Shown here: positions 9,482 through 17,878 of the stretch, in pieces
Position numbering within the stretch: position 1 is the stretch's first letter
Layout of the letters: the number at the start of each line of letters is the position of its first letter
Origin: Caulobacteraceae bacterium
GTDB lineage: Bacteria > Pseudomonadota > Alphaproteobacteria > Caulobacterales > Caulobacteraceae
Reading direction: 5' to 3'
DNA length: 64,000 bases
NCBI GenBank assembly: GCA_031291645.1
Contig: JARLIQ010000036.1
Span: forward strand, 62,001 to 126,000
Notes under the pieces: model-generated
Told to the model about the DNA's origin: nothing
Database searches by the model: none
What the model saw: the letters and a program-made list of their open reading frames with translations, nothing else
Made by a program: the position numbers and the translations under genes

Positions 9482-9811
9482 ATGAGCCAGCCAGTCACCC
9501 TATCCGAAGCCGCCGCCGAACGCCTGCACGCCATCGCCGAGCGCGAAGGACGGCCCGTCATGCTGCGCGTGGCCGTCGAAGGCGGGGGCTGTTCCGGCTT
9601 CCAGTACCAGTTCGATCTCGTGGACCAGGCCCAGGCCGACGACCTGAAGATCGAGCGGAACGGCGCGGCGGCCCTGGTCGACATCGTCTCGCTCGCGCTG
9701 CTGACCGGCTCGGAAATCGATTTCGTCGACGAGTTGGCGGGCGCGGAATTCCGGGTGCGCAATCCGAACGCCAAGTCGAGCTGCGGCTGCGGGGTCAGTT
9801 TCTCGATCTGA
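9482..9811 (+). CDS. erpA: A-type iron-sulfur cluster insertion protein
   Basis: Small Fe-S carrier that delivers clusters to apoproteins. The ATG at 9482 gives 109 residues (MSQPVTLSEAAAERL); a GTG at 9458 would add eight residues with no family match. The three conserved cysteines are present: C37 in GGGCSGFQY, and C101 and C103 in SCGCGVSF. Whether it is ErpA or IscA cannot be settled from this locus, since no isc or suf genes are adjacent. The next genes are the sdpR-like regulator and xthA. Confidence 0.92.
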   Translation: MSQPVTLSEAAAERLHAIAEREGRPVMLRVAVEGGGCSGFQYQFDLVDQAQADDLKIERNGAAALVDIVSLALLTGSEIDFVDELAGAEFRVRNPNAKSSCGCGVSFSI

Positions 9812-9874
9812 CCGGCGGTGGGTCACCCGTGAATCAACGGACCGGCGACACAGGCCTCGCCGTAGCGCGCTTGC

Positions 9875-9894
9875 AATTAGGATAATTCCTAATT
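9875..9894. promoter_or_regulatory. Palindromic operator candidate for the ArsR/SdpR-type repressor
   Basis: A perfect 8-bp inverted repeat, AATTAGGA and TCCTAATT, is separated by TAAT. It ends 13 bp before the ATG of the ArsR-family gene. It is strikingly AT-rich against the surrounding roughly 70% GC sequence and overlaps a possible -10 hexamer (GATAAT, 9881-9886). This is the expected position for an autorepressor site. The binding itself is inference. Confidence 0.6.
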
Positions 9895-9907
9895 AGCCTC
9901 CTGCCTC

Positions 9908-10219
9908 ATGAACCAGGTGTTCAAGGCTCTGTCCCATCCCGCGCGGCGGAAGATCGTCGCCATGCTGCGCGAAGGGCCCATGGCGTCCGGCGAGATCGCC
10001 GGGGCGTTCGACATGGCCTGGCCCAGCGTCACCGCGCACCTGTCGGCGCTGAAGGAAGCCGGCCTGGTCGAGACCGAGCGCGACGGCGCCTCGATCCGCT
10101 ACCGCCTGAACATCTCGGCCGTCGAAGAGGCGGTCGGGTTCCTGCTGGCGCTGGTCGGCGCCGGCGCTGAGGAGGCCGCGCCCATCCCGGCGCCGGCGAA
10201 GCAGGAAACGCAGCCATGA
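9908..10219 (+). CDS. ArsR-family winged-helix repressor (SdpR-like)
   Basis: DNA-binding autorepressor of the ArsR superfamily, 103 residues. The protein opens with the typical FKALSHPARRKIVAMLREG helix. The recognition region MAWPSVTAHLSALKEAGLVETERDGASIRYRLN follows, and it ends in a Pro/Ala tail. No metal-binding cysteine motif (CxC) is present, so metal sensing is unlikely; the sequence fits the SdpR subgroup. The stop overlaps the start of the SdpI-like gene by 4 bp (ATGA), so the two are cotranslated. A palindrome lies immediately upstream (9875-9894). Confidence 0.9.
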   Translation: MNQVFKALSHPARRKIVAMLREGPMASGEIAGAFDMAWPSVTAHLSALKEAGLVETERDGASIRYRLNISAVEEAVGFLLALVGAGAEEAAPIPAPAKQETQP

Positions 10220-10890
10220 AACTCGAACGCCTCGACCGCGTGGCGGCCGCCATCCTGCTCGGCCAGCTCGGCCTGGCGGGCTACATCCACAGCTACGGCG
10301 GCGCCGGGCCCTTGCCGATGCATTTCGCAATCAACGGCCAGCCGGACCGGTGGGGCGACCGCACGGAACTGGCCGGGTGGATCCTGGCGATCACCGCGCT
10401 GAACGGCGTGCTCTACGTCCTGCTGCCGACGCTGTCTCGCGGGCGCGGCCAGGCGCAGGGCGCAGCCGGCGTCGCCTACGCCCGCCTGACGCTGCTGGCC
10501 GTCGGGGTGTTCGTCAGCCTGATGATGACGGCCATCGGGATGGGCGCCGTCCACTCCGGCGCACCGGCGGACGGCCAGCGCCTGATCATGGGCTTCATGG
10601 CCCTCTTGATGCTCGGCGTCGGCACCCTGGTCGGCAAGGCCGGGCCCAATCCCTTCGTCGGGGCGCGCACCTACTGGGCCCTGAGGAGCCGGCTCGCCTG
10701 GGACCGTTCCAACCGGCTGCTCGGCCGGCTCTGGTTCTGGTGCGGCCTTGCGGCCCTGTTCGCCACCCCGCTGGCGCCCCAGCCGCTTGGCACGATCGCC
10801 ATGGTCGGCGCCATGATGGCGACCACCTCCGCCGCCGTGTTCGAGAGCTGGCGCGTGTGGCGCAGCGATCCCGACCGGGCGGCGGCCTGA
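10216..10890 (+). CDS. SdpI/DUF1648-family membrane protein
   Basis: Integral membrane protein of 224 residues with about six or seven hydrophobic segments. The N-terminal DUF1648 signature (PLPMHFAINGQPDRWGD, after the first helix) and the SdpI-type core place it in the SdpI/YhfL group. In Bacillus, SdpI gives immunity to the SDP toxin and titrates the SdpR repressor at the membrane. The same repressor-membrane protein pairing occurs here, overlapping by 4 bp, but no toxin gene is visible nearby. The function in Gram-negative bacteria is unknown. Confidence 0.82.
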   Translation: MKLERLDRVAAAILLGQLGLAGYIHSYGGAGPLPMHFAINGQPDRWGDRTELAGWILAITALNGVLYVLLPTLSRGRGQAQGAAGVAYARLTLLAVGVFVSLMMTAIGMGAVHSGAPADGQRLIMGFMALLMLGVGTLVGKAGPNPFVGARTYWALRSRLAWDRSNRLLGRLWFWCGLAALFATPLAPQPLGTIAMVGAMMATTSAAVFESWRVWRSDPDRAAA

Positions 10891-10939
10891 TCCGCGCGCA
10901 AGTCTTTCGCCGGCCGCCGTCAGGCGCTAACCAAGGCGC

Positions 10940-11722
10940 ATGCGCATCGCGACCTGGAACGTCAATTCGGTCAACGCCCGGCTCGAAACCGTGCTGAAGT
11001 GGTTCCGCGAGGCGGCGCCGGACGTGGCCTGCCTGCAGGAAATCAAGTGCGTCGACGAGAAGTTTCCGCGGGAAGCCTTTGAATCGCTTGGTTATAACGT
11101 CTCGGTCAACGGCCAGAAGACCTACAATGGCGTGGCGCTGCTATCCAAGACCCCGATGGAGGACATCCGCCGCGGCCTGCCCGGCGACGACGGCGACGAC
11201 CATGCCCGCTACCTGGAGGCGGTGATCTCGGGCCCGAAGCCGGTGCGGGTGGCCACCATCTACCTGCCCAACGGCAATCCGATCGGGACCGAGAAGTTCG
11301 CCTACAAGCTGGCCTGGATGGCGCGGCTGAACGCCCATGCCCGTGAACTGCTGGCGCTGGAGGAGCGACTGGTGCTGGCCGGCGACTACAACGTCATCCC
11401 CGAGCCGGCCGACTGCGAGGACCCGGCCGCCTGGGCCGGCGACGCCCTGTTCCAGCCCGAGACCCGGGCCGCCTTCCGCGGCCTGAAGTGGCTCGGCCTG
11501 ACCGACGCCTACATGCAGGCCGACGGCGCGCCGGGCGGCTACACCTTCTGGGACTACCAGGCCGGCGCGTGGCAGCGGAACAATGGCATCCGCATCGACC
11601 ACGCCCTGCTCTCGGCCCAGGCGGCGGACGCCCTGGCCGGGGTGGTCATCCACCGCGACGTGCGCGGCTGGGACAAGCCCTCCGACCACGTGCCTGTGGT
11701 GGTCGAACTGGCCGACGACTGA
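10940..11722 (+). CDS. xthA: Exodeoxyribonuclease III / AP endonuclease
   Basis: Mg2+-dependent endonuclease/exonuclease/phosphatase-family enzyme that incises DNA at abasic sites in base-excision repair. Motifs are RIATWNVNSVNARL at the N-terminus, CLQEIKC (catalytic Glu), LAGDYNVIPEPAD (Asp/Asn) and the C-terminal SDHVPV with the catalytic Asp-His. The length of 260 residues is standard for ExoIII. The start ATG at 10940 follows an AAGG element. Confidence 0.96.
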   Translation: MRIATWNVNSVNARLETVLKWFREAAPDVACLQEIKCVDEKFPREAFESLGYNVSVNGQKTYNGVALLSKTPMEDIRRGLPGDDGDDHARYLEAVISGPKPVRVATIYLPNGNPIGTEKFAYKLAWMARLNAHARELLALEERLVLAGDYNVIPEPADCEDPAAWAGDALFQPETRAAFRGLKWLGLTDAYMQADGAPGGYTFWDYQAGAWQRNNGIRIDHALLSAQAADALAGVVIHRDVRGWDKPSDHVPVVVELADD

Positions 11723-11811
11723 GCGACGATCGGGCCAAGCCTTGCGGCCGGCGCCGGCTGGCCGCATGCTCGACCTGCTGACGCCTTCACGGCGACTCAG
11801 GAGGGTGGCGC

Positions 11812-12501
11812 ATGAGCTCGCTGATCGCGGCCGCGGCCGTGTTCCTGCTGATCCATCTGCTCGTTTCCGGCACCCAGGTGCGCGACCGCATCGTCAAGGT
11901 GACCGGCGAAGGCCCCTATCTCGGCCTCTTCTCCCTGGTCTCGATCGCCGCCCTGACCTGGATGGCCTTCGCCTTCGGCAAGGCGCGCAGCGACCCGGCC
12001 AACGTCAGCTACTGGACCATCAGCCACGCCACGCGCGATCCGGCCATCGTGCTGGTGCTGATCGGCTTTCTGTTCGCGGTTCCGGGCCTTCTGACCAACA
12101 GCCCGACCCGGGTCAGCGGCGGCGCGATCGTCGACAAGCCCGACGCGGCCAAGGGCATGACCCGCGTCACCCGCCACCCCTTCCTCTGGGGAGCCGCCAT
12201 CTGGGCCCTGGGCCACATCATCGCCAACGGCCGCACCGCGGACCTGATCCTGTTCGGGACCATCCTCGTCCTGGCGCTGATGGGCACGGCCAGCATCGAC
12301 GGCAAGCGCCAGCGCGCGCTCGGCGAGCGCTACACCGTCTTCAAGACCAAGACCTCGAACATCCCCTTCGTCGCCATCGCCCAGGGCCGCCAGTCGTTCA
12401 GCCTGCGGGAGATCTGGTGGCGGCTGGCGGTCGGGCTCGTGCTGTGGGGCGTCGTTCTCTACTTCCACCCCAAGTGGTTCGGGGTGAACCCGCTCGGCTA
12501 G
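11812..12501 (+). CDS. NnrU-family membrane protein
   Basis: Integral membrane protein of 229 residues with about six transmembrane helices. The NnrU hallmark is visible in TRVTRHPFLWGAAIWALGHIIANG near residues 120-145, with VSGGAIVDKPDAAKG just before it. A good Shine-Dalgarno (AGGAGGG) precedes the ATG. NnrU was named for an effect on denitrification in Rhodobacter, and homologues related to isoprenoid-modifying enzymes are known in plants; the reaction here is not known. It is convergent with ilvD, the two stops being directly adjacent. Confidence 0.88.
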   Translation: MSSLIAAAAVFLLIHLLVSGTQVRDRIVKVTGEGPYLGLFSLVSIAALTWMAFAFGKARSDPANVSYWTISHATRDPAIVLVLIGFLFAVPGLLTNSPTRVSGGAIVDKPDAAKGMTRVTRHPFLWGAAIWALGHIIANGRTADLILFGTILVLALMGTASIDGKRQRALGERYTVFKTKTSNIPFVAIAQGRQSFSLREIWWRLAVGLVLWGVVLYFHPKWFGVNPLG

Positions 12502-14238
12502 CTAGATATCGGCATAGACCTTGCGCTCGCCCTTCTGGCCGGGATGGGTCACCGCGCCGAGGTAGGCCGGACCGACGCTCCGGGCGAACTTCCAGAGCGC
12601 GCCCGAGCCGTAGTCGGTCTCGCGCGGGCTCCAGTGCCGCTGGCGGTTCTCCAGCTCGATCGGGTCGACTTCCAGCTCGATCGTGCCGGCGTCGGCGTCG
12701 ATGGCGACGATGTCGCCGTCCTTGATCAGGGCGATCGGCCCGCCGTCCTGGGCCTCGGGGCCCACGTGGCCCACGCAGAGGCCGCGCGTGGCGCCCGAGA
12801 ACCGCCCGTCGGTGATCAGGGCGACCTTGTCGCCGCGCCCCTGCCCCGACAGGGCCGCGGTGGTCGACAGCATCTCGCGCATGCCCGGCCCGCCCTTGGG
12901 GCCTTCGTAGCGGATGACGAGGACGTCGCCGTCCTTGTAGTCGCCGGCCTCGACCGCCGCGAAACAGGCCTCCTCGCCATCGAACACCCGCGCCGGCCCC
13001 CGATGCGCGCGGTGCGAGGTCATGCCGGCCACCTTGACGATGGCCCCGTCGGGCGCGAGCGAGCCCCACAGACCCACGACGCCGCCGGTGGGCGACAGCG
13101 GGTTGGAGACAGGACGGATCACGTCCTGGTCGTCGCGCCATTTCACCTCGGCCAGGTTCTCGGCCAGGGTCTTGCCAGTGACGGTCATCACGTCGCCGTG
13201 CAGATAGCCGCCCTCCAGCAGGGTCTTCAGCAGCACGGGCACGCCGCCGGCCTCGCCCATGTCCTTGGCGACATAGCGACCGCCGGGCTTCAGGTCCGCC
13301 AGATAGGGGGTGCGCTTGAAGATCTCGGCGACGTCACGAAGGGTGAAATCGATGCCGCACTCGTTGGCCATGGCCGGCAGGTGCAGCCCGCCGTTGGTCG
13401 AGCCGCCGGTCGCGGCCACCACCACGGCGGCGTTCTCGAACGCCTTGCGGGTGCAGATGTCGCGCGGGCGGATGTTCTTCTCGATCAGCCGCACGACCGC
13501 CTCGCCCGAGGCGCGGGCGTAGACGTCGCGGCTCTCGTACGGCGCCGGCAGGGCCGACGACAGCGGCAGGGCCAGGCCGATCGCCTCGGAGACGCAAGCC
13601 ATGGTGTTGGCGGTGAACTGGCCGCCGCAGGCGCCGTCACCCGGGCAGGCGTGCCTTTCCAGATCGCACAGGTCTTCCAGGCTCATCCGCCCGGCCGAGT
13701 GCATGCCGACGCCTTCGAACACGTCGACCACGGTCACGTCGCGCCCGTGCCACCGGCCCGGCATGATCGAGCCGCCATAGAGGAAGACGCTCGGCACGTT
13801 CAGCCGCAGCATGGCCATCATCATGCCCGGCAGGGACTTGTCGCAGCCGGCGACGCCCACCAGGGCGTCGTAGCTGTGGCCGCGGATGGTCAGTTCGACC
13901 GAGTCGGCGATCACCTCGCGGCTGACCAGGGACGAGCGCATGCCCTCGTGGCCCATGGCGATGCCGTCGGTCACGGTGATGGTGCAGAACTCGCGCGGCG
14001 TCGCGCCGGCGGCCTTGACCCCTTCGCTGACCGCATGGGCCTGGCGCATCAGGGCGGTGTTGCACGGCGCGGCCTCGTTCCAGCACGAGGCTACGCCCAC
14101 GAACGGCTGGCTGATCTCCCGCGTGCCGAGGCCCATGGCGTAGTAGTAGGACCGGTGCGGCGCGCGCGCCGGCCCCTCGGTCACATGTCGGCTGGGGAGT
14201 TTGGACTTGTCCCAGCTTCCGTCGGGCTTTCTGGTCAT
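12502..14238 (-). CDS. ilvD: Dihydroxy-acid dehydratase
   Basis: Fe-S enzyme of valine, leucine and isoleucine biosynthesis that dehydrates 2,3-dihydroxy acids to 2-keto acids. The 578-residue protein contains the cluster and active-site cysteines in SCWNEAAPCN, VAGCDKSLPG and GACGGQFTANTM. It also has the conserved TDGRFSGATRGLCVGHV near the C-terminus. The start ATG is at 14236-14238. The gene appears monocistronic, facing the NnrU gene. Confidence 0.97.
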   Translation of the reverse strand: MTRKPDGSWDKSKLPSRHVTEGPARAPHRSYYYAMGLGTREISQPFVGVASCWNEAAPCNTALMRQAHAVSEGVKAAGATPREFCTITVTDGIAMGHEGMRSSLVSREVIADSVELTIRGHSYDALVGVAGCDKSLPGMMMAMLRLNVPSVFLYGGSIMPGRWHGRDVTVVDVFEGVGMHSAGRMSLEDLCDLERHACPGDGACGGQFTANTMACVSEAIGLALPLSSALPAPYESRDVYARASGEAVVRLIEKNIRPRDICTRKAFENAAVVVAATGGSTNGGLHLPAMANECGIDFTLRDVAEIFKRTPYLADLKPGGRYVAKDMGEAGGVPVLLKTLLEGGYLHGDVMTVTGKTLAENLAEVKWRDDQDVIRPVSNPLSPTGGVVGLWGSLAPDGAIVKVAGMTSHRAHRGPARVFDGEEACFAAVEAGDYKDGDVLVIRYEGPKGGPGMREMLSTTAALSGQGRGDKVALITDGRFSGATRGLCVGHVGPEAQDGGPIALIKDGDIVAIDADAGTIELEVDPIELENRQRHWSPRETDYGSGALWKFARSVGPAYLGAVTHPGQKGERKVYADI

Positions 14239-14339
14239 GACGCACTCCGAAGACGTGGGCGCATCCCTAGAGCGCGGCGGCTGGACGTGAAAGCCGGTTT
14301 TGGCGCCGAGGCGATCAACCGGGGTTTGGCCAACCGCGC

Positions 14340-14786
14340 CTAGTGGTGCTTGAGCAGGCCGTCGAGGTCCGCCTTGATGGCCGTGAGGTCCTCGAGCGCG
14401 GCGGTGAGACGGCGGCGCTCGAGGTCGGTCAGGTCGCGCGCGGCGCGGGACGCCGCCTCGGCCGGTGGCGCGGGCGGCTCGGCGGGCGGCGCACCGGTCC
14501 CCTCGGCGGGCTGCGGGCCCTGGGCCGCGGCCAGCACCCGGCGCACGCCCTGCTCGCGATGCAGCCGCTGGACCCCTTTGATGGTGTAGCCTTCGTCGTG
14601 CAGCAGGGTGCGCACCCCGCGCAGGACGGCGATGTCCTGCGGCCGGTAGAACCGCCGCCCGCCCGCCCGCTTCATCGGCCGGATGAAGGAGAACCGCGTC
14701 TCCCAGAAACGCAGCACGTGCTGGGGCACGCCCAGTTCGTCAGCCGCTTCCGATATGGTGCGAAATGCGTCGGGGCCTTTGGTCAA
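14340..14786 (-). CDS. MerR-family transcriptional regulator
   Basis: DNA-binding regulator of 148 residues. The N-terminal MerR wHTH is clear: FRTISEAADELGVPQHVLRFWETRF, then RRFYRPQDIAVLRGVRTLLHDEGYTIKGVQRL. A Pro/Ala linker follows and a short helical C-terminus ends in two histidines. No metal-binding cysteines are seen, so it is not a metal sensor of the MerR/CueR type. The start is a TTG at 14784-14786, 18 bp after ihfA; the fabH-ihfA-merR order is conserved in related alphaproteobacteria. Confidence 0.9.
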   Translation of the reverse strand: MTKGPDAFRTISEAADELGVPQHVLRFWETRFSFIRPMKRAGGRRFYRPQDIAVLRGVRTLLHDEGYTIKGVQRLHREQGVRRVLAAAQGPQPAEGTGAPPAEPPAPPAEAASRAARDLTDLERRRLTAALEDLTAIKADLDGLLKHH

Positions 14787-14804
14787 TCGCCGCGTCCCCC
14801 CGGC

Positions 14805-15107
14805 CTAGCCGCCCAGCCCCTCGTCGACGCGGGCCTTCATCACCTGCGAAGCGCGGAAGCCGATCACGCGGCGGGGCTCGATCGCGGCCGGCTCGCCGGT
14901 CTTGGGGTTGCGGCCCATGCGCGCGCGCTTGGCGCGCACCTGGAACACGCCGAACCCGGACAGCTTCACGGTGCGGCCGTCCTCGAGCGCCTCGGCGATC
15001 AGGTCGAGGGTGCGCTCCACCAGGCCGGCGCAGTCCTGACGGGTCAGCCCGACCTCCTCATGGACGGCCTCGGCCAGGTCAGCGCGGGTCAGGGTCTGGC
15101 CCTTCAT
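14805..15107 (-). CDS. ihfA: Integration host factor alpha subunit
   Basis: DNA-bending nucleoid protein that acts as a heterodimer with IhfB. The 100-residue sequence shows the HU/IHF fold: TLTRADLAEAVHEEVGLTRQDC, VKLSGFGVFQVRAKRARMGRNPKTGE (the beta-arm region with the intercalating Pro in RNPKTGEPA) and the C-terminal VIGFRASQVMKARV. It lies between fabH (86-bp gap) and merR (18-bp gap) on the same strand. In Caulobacterales IHF is used with sigma-54 promoters of flagellar genes. Confidence 0.95.
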   Translation of the reverse strand: MKGQTLTRADLAEAVHEEVGLTRQDCAGLVERTLDLIAEALEDGRTVKLSGFGVFQVRAKRARMGRNPKTGEPAAIEPRRVIGFRASQVMKARVDEGLGG

Positions 15108-15193
15108 GCGGTGCGCCCCACAATCCTCGTTAATATTTCAGCTTGTGAATGCCGCGAAGTGCGGGCGGAGTCAAAGACTTCGCGCGCCAGGCT

Positions 15194-16174
15194 TCAGTAG
15201 CGGACGACGCAGGCGCCCCAGGTCAGCCCGCCGCCCATGGCCTCCAACAGCAGCAATTGGCCCGGTTTGATCCGCCCGTCGGCCACCCCTTCGGCCCAGG
15301 CGAGCGGGATCGAGGCGGCCGATGTGTTGGCGTGCCGGGCGACGGTGGAGATCACCCGTTCCTCGGCGATGCCGAGCCGATGGGCGACCCCGGCCAGGAT
15401 CCGCTGGTTGGCTTGGTGGGGGATGAACCAGTCGATCTGCGACAGCTGAACCCCGGCCGCCTTGGCCGCCGCCTCCACCGCTTCGGAGATGTTGATCACC
15501 GCGTGACGGAAGACCTGGTTGCCCTGCATGCGCAGCTTGCCGACCGTGCCGGTGGTCGAGGGACCGCCATCGACATAGAGCAGGTCCTGTTTGGTCCCGT
15601 CGCAGCGCAGGGCGAAGCCCAGCAGGCCGCGGTCGGCGATGTCGCCCCGCCCCTCGCCCGGCTCGACCACCACCGCGCCGGCGCCGTCGCCGAACAGCAC
15701 GCAGGTGCCGCGGTCGTTCCAGTCCATCAGCCGGGTCATGGTCTCCGCGCCGATCACCAGGGCGCATTTGGCCAGGCCCCGGGCGACGAAGCCGTCCGCC
15801 ACGCTCAGCGCATAGACGAAGCCCGAGCAGACCGCCTGGACGTCGAAGGCGACGCCGATCGGCGCGCCGAGCTTGCGCTGGACGATCGCGGCGGTCGCCG
15901 GGAAGGTCAGGTCGGGCGTCGTGGTCGCGACGATGATCAGGTCGAGGTCGGCGGGCGTGCGGCCGGCCGCCGCCAGCGCCTTCCTGGCCGCTTCGACGGC
16001 CAGGTCCGAGGCCGCCTGGTCCGGTCGCGCGCGATGGCGCTCGTGGATGCCGGTGCGGTCGACGATCCATTCGTCGCTGGTGTCGACCACCTTGGCGAGT
16101 TCGGCGTTTGAGACGACTTCCTCGGGCAGGTAGGCTCCTACCCCGGTCACGACGCTGCGCAAGACTGGACTCAC
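15194..16174 (-). CDS. fabH: 3-oxoacyl-ACP synthase III
   Basis: Condenses acetyl-CoA with malonyl-ACP to start fatty-acid synthesis. The catalytic triad is visible: Cys in FDVQAVCSGFVYAL, His in WFIPHQANQRI and Asn in VARHANTSAASIPLA. The N-terminus has the usual VVTGVGAYLPE and DEWIVDRTGIHERH. I take the GTG at 16172-16174 (VSPVLRSVVTG), which overlaps the plsX stop by 4 bp; the extra upstream reading is plsX in another frame. About 326 residues. Confidence 0.96.
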   Translation of the reverse strand: MSPVLRSVVTGVGAYLPEEVVSNAELAKVVDTSDEWIVDRTGIHERHRARPDQAASDLAVEAARKALAAAGRTPADLDLIIVATTTPDLTFPATAAIVQRKLGAPIGVAFDVQAVCSGFVYALSVADGFVARGLAKCALVIGAETMTRLMDWNDRGTCVLFGDGAGAVVVEPGEGRGDIADRGLLGFALRCDGTKQDLLYVDGGPSTTGTVGKLRMQGNQVFRHAVINISEAVEAAAKAAGVQLSQIDWFIPHQANQRILAGVAHRLGIAEERVISTVARHANTSAASIPLAWAEGVADGRIKPGQLLLLEAMGGGLTWGACVVRY

Positions 16175-17274
16175 TCGCTGTTCTCCGGCGCGGGCGCACG
16201 GCCCGGCGATCGTTCGGTCAGCGCAGCCGTCAACTGCTGCAGATTGCGCTGGATTTCCGAGCCGCACTCGCTCTGGGCGAGATCGACCGCGACCCGGATG
16301 GCGTTGCCGAAACCCTTGGCGTTGGTGCCGCCATGGCTCTTGACCACCACGCCGTTTAGCCCGAGCAGCGGCCCGCCATCAACCGAACTCGGGTCCAGCC
16401 GGTCGCGCAATCGCCGCAGGGCGCCCGAGGCGATGGCCGCGCCGATCTTGTCGACGAGGGTCGCGGTCAGGGCCGCGCGCAGTTCGGCGGCGACGTAGCG
16501 GCCGATGCCCTCGGCGGTCTTCAGCGCCACATTGCCGACGAAGCCGTCGGTGACGACGACATCCGCCACGCCCTTCGACAGGTCGTCGCCCTCGACGAAG
16601 CCCTGGTAGTTCAGGCCCAGCGAATTCTCGCGCAGCAGCCGGTCGGCGGCGCGCACCGCCTCGCTGCCCTTCTGCTCCTCGCGGCCGTTGCTGAGCAGGG
16701 CGATCGACGGGTGCTCGGTCCTGTGCAGCGCCCGGTGGAAGGCGTCGCCCATGATCGCGAACTCGACCAGTCGCTCGGCGTCGCAATCGACGTTCGCGCC
16801 GACATCGAGCACCGAGCATGGCCGGTCCAGCGTGGGCCACATCCCTACCAGCGCCGGCCGCTTCAGCTCGCCCACCATGCGCAGGATCAGCCGCGCGATG
16901 GCCATCAGGGCGCCCGTGTTGCCGGAGGAGACGGCCGCCTGGGCCTCGCCGTCCCGCACCGATTCGAGCGCGTTCCAAAGACTGGTTCCGGCCCCGCGCC
17001 GCATGGCGTGGGCCGGCTTCGCGTCCATGCCGATCACCTTGTCGGTGTGGCGAATCTCGCAGAGCGCGCGAATAGATGGAACCTGGGCGAGTTCGGCCTC
17101 GATCCGGGCCTGGTCGCCATGCAGCAGGAAGCGCACGCCCCGCGCGCGCCACAGGTCGGCATGGCGCGCAACGCCCGGCACGACGACGGGCGGACCATGG
17201 TCGCCGCCCATGGCGTCGATTGAAATTGTGGTGGTTTCAGCCACGACGGCGCGGGCGCCCCTCAGAATAGACAT
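16171..17274 (-). CDS. plsX: Phosphate acyltransferase PlsX
   Basis: Converts acyl-ACP to acyl-phosphate, the first committed step towards phosphatidic acid. The family signature ISIDAMGGDHGP is near residue 17, and VSSGNTGALMA, VDGGPLLGLNGVVVKSHGGTNAKGFGNAI follow. The length of 367 residues is slightly long because of the N-terminal lead before ISIDAMGG; a later in-frame GTG is possible. Neighbours are DUF177 upstream (58-bp gap) and fabH downstream (overlap). In many bacteria rpmF lies between DUF177 and plsX; it is not here. Confidence 0.95.
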   Translation of the reverse strand: MSILRGARAVVAETTTISIDAMGGDHGPPVVVPGVARHADLWRARGVRFLLHGDQARIEAELAQVPSIRALCEIRHTDKVIGMDAKPAHAMRRGAGTSLWNALESVRDGEAQAAVSSGNTGALMAIARLILRMVGELKRPALVGMWPTLDRPCSVLDVGANVDCDAERLVEFAIMGDAFHRALHRTEHPSIALLSNGREEQKGSEAVRAADRLLRENSLGLNYQGFVEGDDLSKGVADVVVTDGFVGNVALKTAEGIGRYVAAELRAALTATLVDKIGAAIASGALRRLRDRLDPSSVDGGPLLGLNGVVVKSHGGTNAKGFGNAIRVAVDLAQSECGSEIQRNLQQLTAALTERSPGRAPAPENSE

Positions 17275-17332
17275 GCCCGACGCAGGCGGGCGGACGATAC
17301 AACGGGACCCTAACGATGCAAGCCCGCCACGG

Positions 17333-17878
17333 CTACGCCTTGGGCTTGTTGTCCTTCAGCTTGAGCAGGGCGGCGAACGGCGAGGCCTCGGCCTCGGGCT
17401 CAGGCGCCACAAAGACGGCGCCCGGCTTGCGGGGAAACGGGTCGATCTCGAGCGCCAGGTGCTCGGCGACATAGCCGCCGATGTCGACCGTATCGGTTTC
17501 GAGCACGTCCGGCGGATCCTCGGCGTCCAGGTCGACCTCGACCTCCGGCTCCGGCGGGGCGGCGTGCCGGCTGCCCTCCGGCACGGCGCGGACGGTGAAT
17601 TCTCCGGACAGGGTGGTCGGAAAATCCTCCAGGGTGACGCCGCAGGTCTGGACGATGTCGGCGCTCCACCGCCCGTCGATCCGCACCCCGTCGAACCAGC
17701 CGGACAGGTCCAGCTCGGCCTCCAGGCGGTTCAGGGACACCAGGTCGTAGGCCTTGGCCATGGCCTTGCGCGCCGCCTCGTCGGCGACCAGCCGGCGGTG
17801 CATCGGATGGGCCTCGCTGAAGCGCGCGACCTCGCCGACGCGCACGATCACCGGCCAGGGCGAGGTCGCCCCGCTCAC
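17333..17878 (-). CDS. DUF177 (YceD-like) protein
   Basis: Member of the DUF177/YceD family, proposed to be involved in 23S rRNA or large-subunit metabolism. It has 181 residues, with an N-terminal PWPVIVRVGEVARFSEAH segment and a central CGVTLEDFPTTLSGEFTV in place of the usual C-x-RCLEPF core. An acidic stretch (EVEVDLDAEDPPDVLETDTVDIGGYVAEHLALEIDPFPR) precedes the Lys-rich C-terminus. The start is a GTG at 17876-17878 overlapping the upstream stop by 4 bp. The usual DUF177-plsX-fabH linkage is kept. Confidence 0.85.
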   Translation of the reverse strand: MSGATSPWPVIVRVGEVARFSEAHPMHRRLVADEAARKAMAKAYDLVSLNRLEAELDLSGWFDGVRIDGRWSADIVQTCGVTLEDFPTTLSGEFTVRAVPEGSRHAAPPEPEVEVDLDAEDPPDVLETDTVDIGGYVAEHLALEIDPFPRKPGAVFVAPEPEAEASPFAALLKLKDNKPKA

